A model generated the notes under the pieces. It was given only the letters and a program-made list of their open reading frames with translations, ran no database searches and was not told the origin of the DNA. Positions 38,850 through 60,105 of a DNA stretch of 64,000 nt are shown in pieces; the stretch's first letter is position 1, and the number at the start of each line of letters is the position of its first letter. The position numbers and the translations under genes were made by a program. Source of the DNA: Xiphias gladius (lineage: Eukaryota; Chordata; Actinopteri; Istiophoriformes; Xiphiidae); the NCBI RefSeq assembly GCF_016859285.1, contig NC_053414.1, positions 25,894,530 through 25,958,529 of the forward strand. The letters run 5' to 3'.

Positions 38850-41800
38850 GGTGAACACTGGTGTCCACTAAAATAATGTGTGCTATCACTAGTGTCTCAA
38901 TCTTACTAAATATATTTTCAGTCTTTAGGAGAATTGGCCTAACTTGCTAAGTAATAGGGTGGAGTTAATTCAATTAGTGGAGGTGACCGCTTTAAGGAGA
39001 CTATGTGATACCTTTTAAGGACAGGTAAAGTGTCAATTACAAGCCTCAAAAAAAAAAAAAGAATTTTTGAGGCTTACCTCCACCTCTCTATTTTAGTAAA
39101 GGAAAAAAAAAAAATCTGACAATGAAATCATATTAAGAATATGGATATATTGTAGTGTATTATGTTAAATTGCAGAAAATCCCAAAGTAATATAGGTGTC
39201 ATTCAGGTACTACATTATGGCCTTAATATTGTTATATGATTCACTCAAGTCATATCGTTTAAACTGCTGTTAAAATGTGATGTGTATTGAGAAGGCATGC
39301 AATTCTGTATTTTTCGATGTTGGCACACACATACGTGCGCACTATTATACAACTCAAAAATACAGATTTCAGGGTCCATTTTAAGCAGGATATTGGCTGA
39401 GATGCAGAAATGCAGGGATATTAAACGCCCATGAAGGCTGTGACATCAAAAACACACATACACACATTTGCACAGTATCAGCACTTTCGTTCATTTCTCA
39501 TTTTCTGTCTGTCTCTGCCCAAATCTAGAAAAGAGATTATTCCACCTTTACTGTCTCTCTCCAAACAAACAATAGTTTAACACTCTCTTTTTTTTTTTTT
39601 TTAAATTTAAAAACAATTTTGGGAGAACTCAGTGTGACAACATTGCTCATTCCATCTGTGAAACCCAGAGTGCCTATATTCAGTGAGGGATGGAGATTAG
39701 GGAGAGAAGATTAGATGAGCAGCTTAGCCTTTAATACAACGCCCTTTTATTACTTTTGAGCCAAGGAATTAGATAATCAGATCGCAGCAGCCCAATCCGA
39801 GTGGACAGACTTCAGAAACTTACCTTTTAATTCTGGTGGTCTGACAGGATTGATTGAATCCAGACTGGGGTGTGCAGAGGGGTTCCGGGTGTTGAGTGAA
39901 GAGCAGAAGGGATGCGTGTGGAGTCAGTGATGAGTGGGGAAGGGAGAGCTCAGCGCAGCAGAGTGCCTCCGTTTTCAGTGCAAAGCAGCATGATTGACTT
40001 GTGTGTGAGACGTGGGTCTTGCACGACAGTGCACTGTTTAGATTCTTGGTGGCCTGGGCAGGGGTCTCCATGATGTCGGCGTCGCTGACATTCAACATAT
40101 AGTATGTAATAGGCAAGAGCTGATGTTTGCAACAACCGGAGGGGAAAACAAATGCACGGACGTAGGGTTGATGTGTGATTGGTATTGCAGCTGTAGAAGT
40201 TGTGGGGTGCACCGGTGCAAGGGTGCAGCCATACGATGGAATGTAAAAAGAGTGGCGGAGCAGGTGGAGAAGGGTAGTGGAAGTGAAGGCCACAGATGAA
40301 CGAAATGAAATGATTTAAAATAAATAAATAAATGAATAAAACTTTTAGTTTTTAAAAGTTTAGTTAGACAAAAGTGGAGACAGTAGAGTACTGCTGTAGT
40401 TTAGACAAGCTGATTTATGAAAAAGAGTCTGTTTCCACTTTCAGAAAACCAACAAGCAGCATCTTGAAACTCACGACCTGCTGTAAGGTTCCCTCAAGAA
40501 TTATAAAGACCATTCATCTCAGTTTACAATTTCAATATTTGCCAGTACCTGTACTTCCGGGAGAACACATTATCTTTAAAGACCCTTAAACATATTGTCT
40601 TTCCATCTTCTCCATCAGCTTCTTACCATGGGTAATGAAGTCCTAAATGAAAGCACAATTTTCTGCCAAAGTCCGAACAGTTTGGGTTATTCCTCCTACT
40701 AGATTTCTGTATTTTTGTTTTTCTCTCTGCCCGCCATATAGGTTTGGAGTGTGTGGGACTCAGTTTGAAAAAATGTGATGTCACATAAGGTACTTCTGAG
40801 CACCAATCAGGATTTAGAAACAATTTCCTATTCGGTGCTCTGACAACTTGTGTGTTTCAAATAAAGCCAAGCCGGCGCCTTCATTTAAGGAAAGCAACAA
40901 CTTACATTTGAAATTTAAACCTTTTTTTTTCAGTTGTGCCTTGGGAGAAGATAGAACGTTTGCTAATCCTATTTCCTCAGGCAGGAGATATCTGAGCTCT
41001 AAACTCCACAGTGACACTGTCGGAGATACACTGGTGGCACAGGATCTCTCCAACCGGAGCAGAGGGGTTAGGGCTTAAGGTGGAGCCAATAAGGCCTCAA
41101 AGAAGGTCACTCTGTGAAGGAGGTGATTCACCAGAAGGTTCCAAACCACAGAGCTGTCATGTTAACCCACTAAAAAAAGTACAAACAGAAGAGGCTGACC
41201 TGAGATTGAAATATCTGATCACGTCTTAACTCTTACCATCTCTATCTATATATTCTTATTCACAGGTAATACAGGGTGATAATATCACATTTCACACAAT
41301 TTTTGTTCGATTTCTAGGGTAACTACTGACAAGTATGTGGGTTTCAGGATTTCAAACTGTGTTAGTTGCGTCTGTGTCGGGGAATGACTAGTTGGTTTCG
41401 GTGTAAATGAGGCCAAAGCAAAGCTTAGATTGTACCTGCACATATCTTAGAGTACATTATCAGAATAATAAGAACATGGTGTGAGGGCATAATGAGCTGT
41501 CTAATCAACAAACAGATGAAAACACGGTTAATATGGTTCTGGCTGCGTGTGAAATCGGCCTTTTATTTTTGTTCACCAGGGTCAAGAGATATTTTAGGAT
41601 TAGCTGGTGTCTGGATTTTGAAGTGGAACATGTGAGTGCAGGATTACCGTGCTGCATTTCTGGGCAACATGCAGCTCATATCCACTGAATCTAGACCTAC
41701 GACTGAGTGTCTGGCCGAGGGCTGGAAAGCTCTAACGTGGTCACGAAAATTGTGAAGTTAACATTTATAGCTCAATCTGCTACACAAGGTGAACAAAATA

Positions 41801-42104
41801 TATAATTAAAAAAAAGGCTCCGATTTTGAAGTAACTAGATAAAACACCACTACAGCAGGAACATGACATTACTTTGACTGTGCCTGGTTTTTGACCTGTG
41901 CTCCAAAAATGTGGGAACAGATACAGGAATTTGGCCTTGTTTGAGCTCTGTTGGGTTTCTGGTGTTGGTTTGAAATCGCATACATTTGAACATATAATGA
42001 CAGATTTTTTTTGGCCACGTGGGGGCAGCCGAAACAAGTAGTGAACACAAAATGGACATTGTCGAAATGGTGAACCTAATAGCGAACAGTTGCTTGTTTA
42101 CACA

Positions 42105-42470
42105 TCCAGCAGTTACGGAGCAACATTGCCCTTAATTTGGAGACAGGTTTCTGGAAACATGGTGACTGTAAATCAGTATACACTCTCTTTTAGCTCTGTT
42201 CCCTGTCCTTACCAACTTCAGAGGGATATCTTGCTCTTTAGCTCCTAAATGCTCCACCACGTTCCCGAGCTAGTCTCTGACTGTGTCCGTCTGACGTTTG
42301 GCGCTGAGCAGGCGTGTACAGTGCATTTTCTATAGCTTCTTTTTGTTGCAGCTCAAGAGGACGCTAAAAAGTGAGCTGAAACTCAACATAAAGCCCCATG
42401 AGGCCGACGGGAGCTGCACATTCCGGTGATAATTCACTGCGGGTTCATCGCTAGGAGTGACCCCTTTCAT
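42105..42470 (+). repeat. Dispersed teleost repeat, copy 2
   Basis: Same element and orientation as 14520-14940. It shows GAGCAACATTGCC, GGTTTCTGGAAACATGGTGA, TTGCTCTTTAGCTCCTAAAT, TTTGGCGCTGAGCAGGCGTG and TACAGTGCATTTTCTATAGC, in the same order as copy 1. No coding capacity. Confidence 0.6.
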
Positions 42471-43366
42471 TGTGTCATTGTTTTTTAACAGTTATGTAAA
42501 TATATTAATCATGAATTTATACTGTTAACTTGGTGTCCCCCCCCTATACAATTACTGTAAATGTAGATACTGTCTAATCATCAGTATGTCTGACCTGACA
42601 TGCAACCCAGTAAGACTTTCATTTGGCCTGCAGGGAGTTTACGTCAGTCAGGGTTAAGTGAGCCTTACCTGTCCTTTATACTCAGGTGACAAATACCCTG
42701 AGCTGACTTCTTGTTGGCTCAGTTCTGTCAGTCCAGAGTCCAATTCTCAGTCTGACAGTTCATGACACCAGCAGACTGTAACTCATCCTAATGGGATCTG
42801 GACAGCACTCGTCAGCAGTCAGTAATCCTATAGTAGCCAAACTGGGGTTGAGACACCACCACCAATAAAATCTCTCTATGGTATTGAATTACATAATACC
42901 ATAGGAAATTATTGTTTTGGCTTGGTGGAGGATTTTTGAATCTATAAACCAACATACTGTTATTTGCATACGTTCATTTTTTCTATGCAGAATGAAAAGG
43001 CAAGAGTCTCTCATAAAATCTGCTTACATCACACAGGCTTTAAAGGCAGTAAGGCTAAACAATTTAACGTGTCAGCAGAAGAGAAGGGAGAAAAAATAGA
43101 AACCCGTCTGTTCTGGACTATGCTTTGCTCCCAGGTTAACTGTCATTGGCTGACTGAGCTTATCCTGGTTTCAGTCACTGCCAATCTGCTGTCATCCAGC
43201 CTAATCCTCTGTTGGCAGGCCAGGTGGTTCTCTGTGACGGACAAAAGAACAGTGACGATGGAAGTCTTGACCTCCTCTGTCCTTCGGGAGCAGCCAGCCA
43301 TGTCAGCATTTAAATTCTGCAAATGGGCTCCGAATATGAGCCTAAAACTACTGTCCAGTATATTTA

Positions 43367-43460
43367 AGGGCTGGGTGATAGGATCAAAATGTCACAATAT
43401 TTGTTGTATTTGATGGTAGTAAAAATGTTGAGATAAGTCAATTCTCATGTTTATCAGTAT
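43367..43460 (+). repeat. Fragment of a dispersed GGGCTGGGTGATA repeat
   Basis: GGGCTGGGTGATAGGATCAA followed by TGTCACAATATTTGTTG resembles the head of a fish repeat that usually starts GGGCTGGGCGATATGG and contains TCACGATATTTTT. Short and decayed. Confidence 0.45.
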
Positions 43461-44407
43461 GCATTGTCACCCCTGCATCATGATGTTCACCGATTCACAA
43501 GAAAATTAGGCAAAGCTGTAAAACGGGTGAATGGGCAGAATATAAACCAATTTTTGCAGAAAGGCGATTGCTGGGCTCAACCTTGTATGGATTTAAGTAA
43601 ATGCATACTCAACTCTTATTGTAACTACAGAATAGGCAGGCAAGGTGGTCTTAGGACAAGCGTTAGGGTTTTGTATGGCTCAGATGTCCCTAATCGCAAA
43701 TTCACAACATATTGTCATCTGACCAAGCACAGAACAAAATGCCACTGTTTGTCCAGTCATGTTCACAATACAGTTAGATCTACTGTATTTGAATAGACTG
43801 CAAACAGTACATGTTAACGAGGCCCAGGTTAATTTCATATCCACCTGTTCCAGGTTTTCAGAGTCTGGCACTGTGGGCCCTGCCTCAGACAAAATTTGAT
43901 TACTACAAACTGGCACATTTAAAAAAAAAAAAAAAAAAAAGCCAATGGCAGCTCCTGTTTGCAATTTATGCATGCATGATACAGAAAGTCTGAATACAAA
44001 CCTAAGGCAAGTTCTTTACTCTAGAAGTTAAGCCGCCACCCCCCAATGTCAACATGGATTTAGCAGTTTATTTGCTATGGACAAGTGTGATCTGCCGGTG
44101 TGTTCAGATATGACGGAGCTACGACTCAGCACTACGTTTGCGTTAATGGCGCAGTTTAAGTGCTTAGACATGGTCAAGTTCAGTTAAAGATGTGCAAATG
44201 CCGTAAACCCAGAAGGCGGCTCCAATTACTTGTGACATGTGCCAGACCGCAGAGCCATTTTCAGCAGGATGCTCAGGACATGGGATTCCCATCGCCTCCC
44301 GCACTAAGTGTGAAGCAACTCATTTGAGAAATAAGTCATTTTTAAAATTTCAGTGCACCAAGTCAGGAGACTGCAACTAAGCTGACAAAACATTCTTTAC
44401 AAAAGAA

Positions 44408-44413
44408 TTTATT
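44408..44413 (-). terminator. acp5: acp5 poly(A) signal
   Basis: Minus-strand AATAAA about 155 bases past the acp5 stop codon; the first canonical signal downstream. Confidence 0.55.
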
Positions 44414-44566
44414 CTTATACAATAAATTTACATGTAAAACTAGTTGATTCTCTTTTAAAAGATTATCTAATGTTTTGAAATAATGCCAAAATTTAAAATA
44501 CAGGATTAACAGCCATTACTTTGATCTCAAATTACACTGCAGACTTGACGGTTCCTGTTAGCTAGT

Positions 44567-45941
44567 CTACGCAAACTCCCTTTGAGAGAGGACAGTGCGA
44601 TAGAGAGAGGTGCCTTTAGCCTGGAAGAAGGTCACAATCATCTTGTTCTTTGTGACTTCTGCATGGACAAAGCCTCCCAGTGTTGAAGCTTGGCCAGTGA
44701 AGAACTTCACAGAACCTTTGGGAACACGGTTCCAGTGACGGACGTCAGGATCCAGGAAGTTTCCAGCACCACTCACCACATAGCCTATGCCAGACTCTTC
44801 AAGGTACTGTAGGAGGAGGAAGACCAGATGGGATTGAAGCAAGATTTTGAAAATTCATTAATTTAGCCAAACCATTTTGCATGAACCAACCTGCAGATTG
44901 TGGTCATGGCCACAGAGGTACGCTGTGGCCTTGTATTTGATGAGCAGAGGATGAAGCCTCTGCAGCAGACACTCTGTCGGCCCGTGCTCTGACACGGACC
45001 ACACAGGGTAGTGGCCAGCCACCAACAGGAAGTCTGCCTTGGACCGAGCCAGTCTCTCCTGCAGCCAGATCAGCTGACGGTTGGCATCCACCGCACGCAG
45101 GGGCCCCCTGGGCTTCTCATCTGCGTAGTCGTCAGAGTTGCCACACAGCATTACGGTGTCAAGCATGATGATGGTCAGGGTCTTCGCAGTGTTTGGGATG
45201 TGGAAGTTCAGCTCATAATAATAAGAGGGAAATTTCCTGAGAGTTTATATAAAAAAAAAACAAAAACCAAATGTTCCCATCAGTTACGGTTTATTCTAGA
45301 TGTCTGAACTTAATTCTGTTTGATACAGTTTTAAGTTGCTCCTTACCATCGGTCAGATTTGTGGCTGTAATCAATCTGGGCTTTGACGTTTCCTGCATGG
45401 TCGTGATTACCAGCAAGCACATACCAGGGGACCCTGAGAGACTTTGCAGTGTACACAGACTCAAAAGTGTCCTGATAGGAAAAGTCAAAAGTAGTTAAAA
45501 ATCACACCCACCATGCAGCTTTAACATTGCAGAAGACAAATTCTCAGCTGACCTTAAACCGAGGAGAATCCACACTGTCCACACCTTTGTAGTAGAAGTT
45601 ATCGCCAAGGGCCAGAACAAAGTCAGCTCCCATCTGCTCTGCTATTTTGCTCATTTCACGAGCAGTAGCCTTCTGCACAGCCGTGATGTAAGGGGGATAA
45701 GGCACTCCACCCCAGTCTCCTATTGCCAGGAACTTGATGGAGGTTCGGTTTTCTGTAAGAGAACAGAAGACAAAAACCTTAGACGCTCAGAGTTTGAGGA
45801 GTATTTAAAAAAAAAAATCCAAATCAAAGCCAGTGGGAAACAATACTTACTGCTACTTTCAACCAGGTCCTGGAAGGCAGTAGGATAGCAGTAGGCCACA
45901 GAGATGGCAGCAATTAAGATGGATACCAGTTTAAGCGCCAT
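44567..45941 (-). CDS. acp5: Tartrate-resistant acid phosphatase type 5
   Basis: This is a secreted or lysosomal binuclear-metal (Fe-Fe) purple acid phosphatase, the osteoclast and macrophage TRAP enzyme. Five exons join: 45851-45941, 45553-45752, 45347-45471, 44891-45236 and 44567-44806, giving 333 residues (human 325). A signal peptide is clear ([18 protein letters not shown]). The five metal-ligand blocks of the family are present in order: GDWGG (Asp at about 43), GDNFYYKG (Asp and Tyr), GNHDH (Asn/His), AGHYPVWS (His) and CGHDHNLQ (two His). A sequon NRTS follows the signal peptide. The C-terminus ([14 protein letters not shown]) matches vertebrate TRAP. The upstream in-frame ATG at 45980 is disfavoured because a pyrimidine-rich acceptor (TTGTTTTGTTTTCGAAG) abuts the chosen ATG and the signal peptide starts there. 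Which teleost paralogue (acp5a or acp5b) cannot be told from this window. Confidence 0.96.
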
Positions 45942-46104
45942 CTTCGAAAACAAAACAATCAGATCTCCCATTAGCAACAAAACAATACACGGCTCAGACA
46001 GAAAGCAAGACTTTCATCCATAACTGAAAGTAAGCTCATGCATAAACAAAGAACTCAGAAGAGGAAGCCAAAACAACTAACCGACCACAACTACCACTTA
46101 CCAC

Positions 46105-46175
46105 ATGAGCCTTTGCTTCCTCTCGCCTTCCCCCCCACCTCACTGAGCACCAATATGATCGCTTGCTTTATATGC
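46105..46175 (-). promoter_or_regulatory. acp5: Proximal acp5 promoter and candidate first exon
   Basis: On the minus strand GGCATATAAAGCAAG (about 46163-46177) is a good TATA box. About 60 bases downstream, CTCATGTG/GTAAGT is a strong splice donor (near 46102-46107). A non-coding exon of roughly 30 bases would splice to the acceptor abutting the acp5 ATG at 45941. Confidence 0.5.
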
Positions 46176-46529
46176 CTAAAGGTGATTTGTGATTGGCTGT
46201 AGCCTGACGCTGACATGTCCCAGCTGGGGCTAATAGAAGCTAATCAAAATAGCTATGTCAATGAGGCTGAGAGGGTCAGAGGTCACAGTTTCATGTTTGA
46301 CAAAGCGTATCAATGCATCTTTTCTTCTTTTAGATAACAATCATGAGCCATAAATGAAACTCACAGATCAAATGACTCAGCAGACACCAAAAAACAAAAG
46401 TAAAGCAGAATCTAATGCCTCGCTCCTCTCTGAGCGAAAAGAAAACAAAACTGGCTGACAAGAAAAACAACTTGAATGTGTGAAGAACAGGTATGTGTGC
46501 AGAGATAATAATGTCAAAGATAAAACACT

Positions 46530-46620
46530 CACAGCTGATAACTGGTGAGGTGGGCTCAGGATGACCTGACGGGACACTCTCCGTCCTCGCAGCGCTCCTC
46601 CTGCGCTCCTTTTATCAGCA
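46530..46620 (-). promoter_or_regulatory. acp5: Distal acp5 promoter and candidate alternative first exon
   Basis: On the minus strand GCTGATAAAAGGAGCG (about 46604-46619) is TATA-like, and TTATCAGCT/GTGAGT (about 46530-46540) is a consensus donor about 75 bases downstream. This could be a second non-coding first exon. Mammalian ACP5 also uses several 5' UTR exons. Confidence 0.4.
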
Positions 46621-46639
46621 TTCCCAGAGGAGAGGCTGC

Positions 46640-47905
46640 AGGGGGACCAGCCCTGGGACACGCCGCAGGGGCATGATCATGGCTCACACCCTGACTCAGT
46701 CTTGGGACTAGAGGGTCATCTGGGCCACATGTGATCCGCCGCTGTTATTATAGCTGGTGTCCAGACTCGACTTTTTCCACTTCAGTGTTAATCACTGTTT
46801 TCCTTCTTCATTTTTTAATATCTTTTGCTTCCATATTTTGGGATATTTTGGGAAAAAGAAATACAGCCTACTGAGTTTATTTCAGTAGTCTAATGGGTCT
46901 TGGCATGGCCAGCTCTATAGTCTCTCGGAAAGGAGTCCTGCAATTTGTTCATTAAACTTGGGTCCCCAACCATACTTTCCGTATTTCCACACTCCTTGTG
47001 CCACTTTAAATGAAAAGAGGACTCAAATTGTCTGCTGAACATCTAGGAGGGCATTGTCAGTGCATTATAAACTGTGAACTGTGAAGGTCTGAAGTTTGAT
47101 AGATATGCTTGTTCATTAGGCAGGAAAGTCGAATGAAAGACACCACTGAATAGAATCACGGGAAAATGTAGGATCCAGTCCTCCTTGAGCTTTACCCATT
47201 CTAGAAACTAAAAGTCTGGATATCTGAGCCTCTGTTGCTTCGATCTTGGCCTGTCTTCATTCCACAAACATTATGGAAGTGCAATTGTAAAACTGTAGAG
47301 TGTCCCTTTCAGAGAGTAACTTGTAATATTCATTCAGGTCTGCAGTTTTTAGGGCTATGGTGCAGGTGCACTCAGCGGATATTCCATATCTTAAAATACA
47401 AAGCAGACTGTATGACAGCTTAAAAGTATGCATTTACACATAAGAATTACTGGATTGTTTTTGCATTGCCTGCATTATATTCTATTTGTGTCACTGGGCT
47501 TATTATTAACTTCTCCTGTGGAACCCAAGTACCTTTGCAGCCACGGTGACCTAATTTCCCCACGGGGGTCAATGAGGCTTCATCTGCATGCACTGGAGAA
47601 GAAATTCGTGGGACTTGTGGGTGTTGCAAAACGTTCCCGGTTAACACAGATGTGAGGAATATGTTTGGCATTTTTAAGAGAAGCTCAAGTTGACCCGGTT
47701 TCCACAGCTTTAAATACATAATTCAAATCCTGCAGATGATAGCTCAACTCCGCCCTGAGCTGACCTCATATTCAATACAAGAGCTTCGTCCATCAAAACA
47801 AAAGAAAAGGTAAGCTATGAAATCTCATGACACAGTAACAAATTTTTACTTGTTTGTGAATTAGCAAACTGAAAAAAATGGTCAGAAACTTTGCTCCAAA
47901 GTAAG
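46640..47905. other. Intergenic region between acp5 and ilf3
   Basis: The ilf3 3' end and the acp5 5' region face each other here. I see no gene. A motif CTAATTTCCCCACGGGGGTC near 47550 resembles a widespread fish repeat tail (AATTTCCCC-CGGGGATCAATAAA). Confidence 0.4.
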
Positions 47906-47910
47906 AGTCA

Positions 47911-47916
47911 TTTATT
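47911..47916 (-). terminator. ilf3: ilf3 poly(A) signal
   Basis: Minus-strand AATAAA about 450 bases past the ilf3 stop codon, giving a moderate 3' UTR. Confidence 0.5.
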
Positions 47917-48360
47917 TGACGAGAATCATTAGAGCATTTCATGTGACACAAATAAACAAATCTTCAGTTCAAAACTACAAGCAGCTTCAAATCAAAACCA
48001 TATTCTAATACAGAACCAGTACGCAAATACGCAAATTAAAAAACACAACAGCCCAAGAAACTTGACATAACAATAAACCAGGTATGTATATTTACACACG
48101 TCAACATGGACATGACGAGGGCTGAAGCAGAAAAACAGGGACCTCAATAAATCCTAAACTTGCATCTGCCACCTAAAATTGCTTTTACCAGACAAGTTAG
48201 TGAATAGTTGCAAAACTAAAACAACAAAATTCCAGTTTCAGAGACAAAGACAAACACTTTCTCTTTCCTTTTCAGAATTGGCATCCAAGATCATCATCGA
48301 GGCAGAACAATCGGAGTCAAAAAGATGGCATAGTGAGGTGAGAAAGTCTGTACAAGATGA

Positions 48361-57232
<8,872 letters not shown>

Positions 57233-57639
57233 GCTGTCACGACTTTCGGGCCGAAGCCACTACCTGTTTCAGCAGCAAAATTAAAAAAACAAACTCCTTT
57301 AGTCAGGGTCAAATGGTAGATAACTGGTAGATGATGAAAACATCTGTCCAATAATCACGTTCTTCATCCCCCCTTCCTCTGTGGAGGGGAGGTGCTGCGA
57401 TAAACTCTGACAGCTGGTTAGCTAATGTTTACAGCCCTGGCCGATTACTTAATGTTAGAGAGCGAGCTAACGTTAGCCAGCATGCCAGAGCCATAGTTGT
57501 CCGTTTGCCATTAGAGCTGTACATTTCGCATTATACCGCTGAATACGGTCCGACTTTCGCTTGTGCTGTTCGAACTTACCTTTGTCGACGCACCAGTACA
57601 CAGGTGGAGACCTTTTCGCGTTAACGTTGCTACCTTTCT

Positions 57640-57780
57640 GTTGCTAAGTGCCCGATCCGTACCGGAAATCCGATTCCTTCTACGCATGTGCGAAAAATTC
57701 GGCTACTTCCGTTCGGAATTACGTCCAAGGCGACACCCCCCCCGCCGCGAAAACCCGCCCCACTACGCCTCTGATTGACG
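57640..57780 (-). promoter_or_regulatory. ilf3: Probable ilf3 promoter
   Basis: A G/C-rich block about 400-550 bases upstream of the ATG holds an ETS-like site (CCGGAAAT near 57661), an NRF1-like site (ACGCATGTGCGA near 57682), and GC boxes (CCCCCCCGCCGCG and CCCGCCCC near 57738-57762). It has no TATA box, which suits a housekeeping gene. Start site not defined. Confidence 0.5.
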
Positions 57781-57789
57781 TGGTTGCTT

Positions 57790-59235
57790 GGGTTTAACTT
57801 TAGCCAGAGCCACTTAAAGCCATTTAGGGTTTGAAGAAAATGCCAGGGTCATAATTATAGCTCCTTTTTTTGGAAAACACTTTATTTTATCTTGTAGAAT
57901 TCATTTTTCTTAGTGTCATTGTCCTTGTTTTTCCGGTCATAAGACTTTATTGTAATTTCCATTCGAAATGCCTAATACTTGGACTGTGATGAAATGGAAA
58001 TGTATTTTTATGAATACAGTCTTTGGAGAAAAAAATGTTCTCATTATAATCATCTTTTACAACCAAATCCATCTTAGGTATTTACATTCAAAATATAACG
58101 TCATCTTGAAACAGAAGAAAAAAGCCAGTAGTAATGTTTGGGCAATGATGATATTAATACGTGCAATTTATTAGGCCAACCATCAGTGCACTGTGTAAGG
58201 TTTACGGAGTTGGAGTGGCTACATTTTAGGTGAAAAAAAACAAAACAACACAGACGTTAATGTCTTCTGGTGGAACTGGAGGCAATAGATGTAGTCAGTT
58301 ATTCACTTATGCATTTTTCATACATGTTTATGTTGTATTTATCTATTTATTTGTTTTTTATTTTTACATATTTCCAGTTGTGTAAAAAGTGTGAGATTTA
58401 TCAACCTTTCAAAGATAAGCATTTTGTGCCCTACTGACCATCACAGTGCTGCATGAAAAATTTCTCTCTGTGAAAGTGCAACCAGGTGGGCCAAAGATGA
58501 AACTGGCCGTTTATCAGTAGCAAGTTTAGAGAAGTGATTTATTTGGCAGTCCTGTGGAATAAGAAGGACAAATTGCTGCAGCTGCTGACCATATCAGTGT
58601 GGTTGGAAAGAAATGATGCAGGGGAGGAGACAGTATTTCAAAACAGTATTTCACTGAGGCACCACACCTCATTCAAAGTTACTCACATCAGACACAGACT
58701 GCTTGCCTAAACACTTGGAATTAAAAACATTTTACTGAGCAACCTTCTTGATTTAATAGGTTATTATCTGCATTAACTTTGTGGATAATCCTTGTTTTAT
58801 CCTATGGAAAGTGAAGTTCAGAATGACTCTCCAGGAAATCCCTGTTGCAGATCGCACCATCCTCAGAGAAAATTCTTAAAAACATGCACAACCCAAAGTA
58901 CAGATTTTTATCAATACTTGGGCAAGCAGACTACTCTCCACAGTAATTTAACTTTGAAACCGATCAAATCAATACTGTCAGTGTATATAGGAGTACAGTT
59001 TCAGCCAATAGGATTATTAGCAACTAGATTAATTATATATAATCATATATCACATATGCAACAGTTTGGTAACTACACCACTGTATGAAGTCTAGTACAT
59101 TTATTAACCAGACAAAATATTCCTCTTCTCAACACAGGCCTGTTTGTTAGGAAACTCATGGAAGAGACATTTATGCAAAAATAAATCCAAACATTCAGCA
59201 TGAAGATTATACAGTATGTACACGTCACATTGCCT
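57790..59235. other. Intergenic region between ilf3 and ptger1
   Basis: A/T-rich sequence with no supportable exon. The short ATG frames at 57968-58174 and 58792-59088 look random. Confidence 0.5.
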
Positions 59236-59729
59236 TGTTTTATTTACATTAAAAGTTGTTTACATTTCCTCAGTAAATTGAGGGTACAGTTCAAGTATTA
59301 ACTTATAAAATCTTACATTAGTTCACATAAAGCACTGTATAAACACAGGGAAAGCATGTTTAAACTTAAACATTCATAGACTCCACAGTATTTGAACATT
59401 AACATTCCTTTATGAAATACATTCAGCAGAATACTTAACATTACAAATACACTCAAAATACTTCTGGGTTTACTCTGGAGCTCCATCTGATGGTTACACC
59501 AATACAGCTCAATTCTTTCCCATTTGTCTAATGTAAGAGCAAGTCACTGTGCAATTTATTTTTTTTGACTTTCAAAGCTGAGGAAAAGGAGTTTGAGAAA
59601 TAAAATCAAATAACACTCTGTCCCTCTGTACAGATCACTCCCGCAACCTTCTGCAGCGTGCATACTACACTCATATCCTGCAACCTACATCTATGCCCTT
59701 CGTTGTTATTAATTTCCAAATGAGAATAC

Positions 59730-59763
<34 letters not shown>
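59730..59763. repeat. (AAT)11 microsatellite
   Basis: A trinucleotide AAT run, probably within the ptger1 3' UTR or just beyond it; minus-strand AATAAA signals lie at 59555-59560 and 59239-59244. Confidence 0.9.
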
Positions 59764-59764
<1 letters not shown>

Positions 59765-60105
59765 GGAATGTTCACTTATTATAAGTAAACAATATGAAGT
59801 TTATGATATTTTGTGCAAAATCACAGCATTAGCTAGCTTCCATTTGTAAGGTCACACAATGAACACACTGGTAAACTTTGAGTGAGTATGAAAGAGAAAT
59901 TTTGATTGAATCCATGAAACATTTCTCAAGTGGACCAGCTGAGACTGGTCTGCTCCACTATCACAGCCACAATAATCTGTTCTTTCCACCTGCCGCTATG
60001 TGGGACTCTCCATCTAAATGTCTTTGCACGCCGAGTTCGTCATATGTTCAATAACCTGGTGACAGAGTACATCCACGAAGTATCGATATCAATCCTTTTT
60101 TCAGC

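Larger units (their letters stand above)
38860..44400. other. Intergenic region between the orphan gene and acp5
   Basis: This 5.5-kb stretch has no exon that I can support. It holds A-runs near 39049 and 39103, a repeat copy at 42105-42470, a repeat fragment at 43367-43460 and a poly(A) tract at 43920-43940. The longest open frames (39820-40293 minus, 42964-43413 plus, 43464-43796 plus) lack an ATG at the indicated start and resemble nothing known. Confidence 0.5.

Noticed and set aside
39820-40293. 157-codon open frame on minus between the orphan gene and acp5
   Set aside because: The frame starts at GTG, not ATG, and its composition is like translated non-coding DNA. A donor-like AAAAG/GTAAG overlaps its stop, but no partner exon is seen.
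42964-43413. 149-codon open frame on plus
   Set aside because: It begins at TTG, overlaps repeat-like sequence at its end and resembles no protein family.
43464-43796. 110-codon open frame on plus
   Set aside because: It begins at TTG and has no recognisable motif or splice context.
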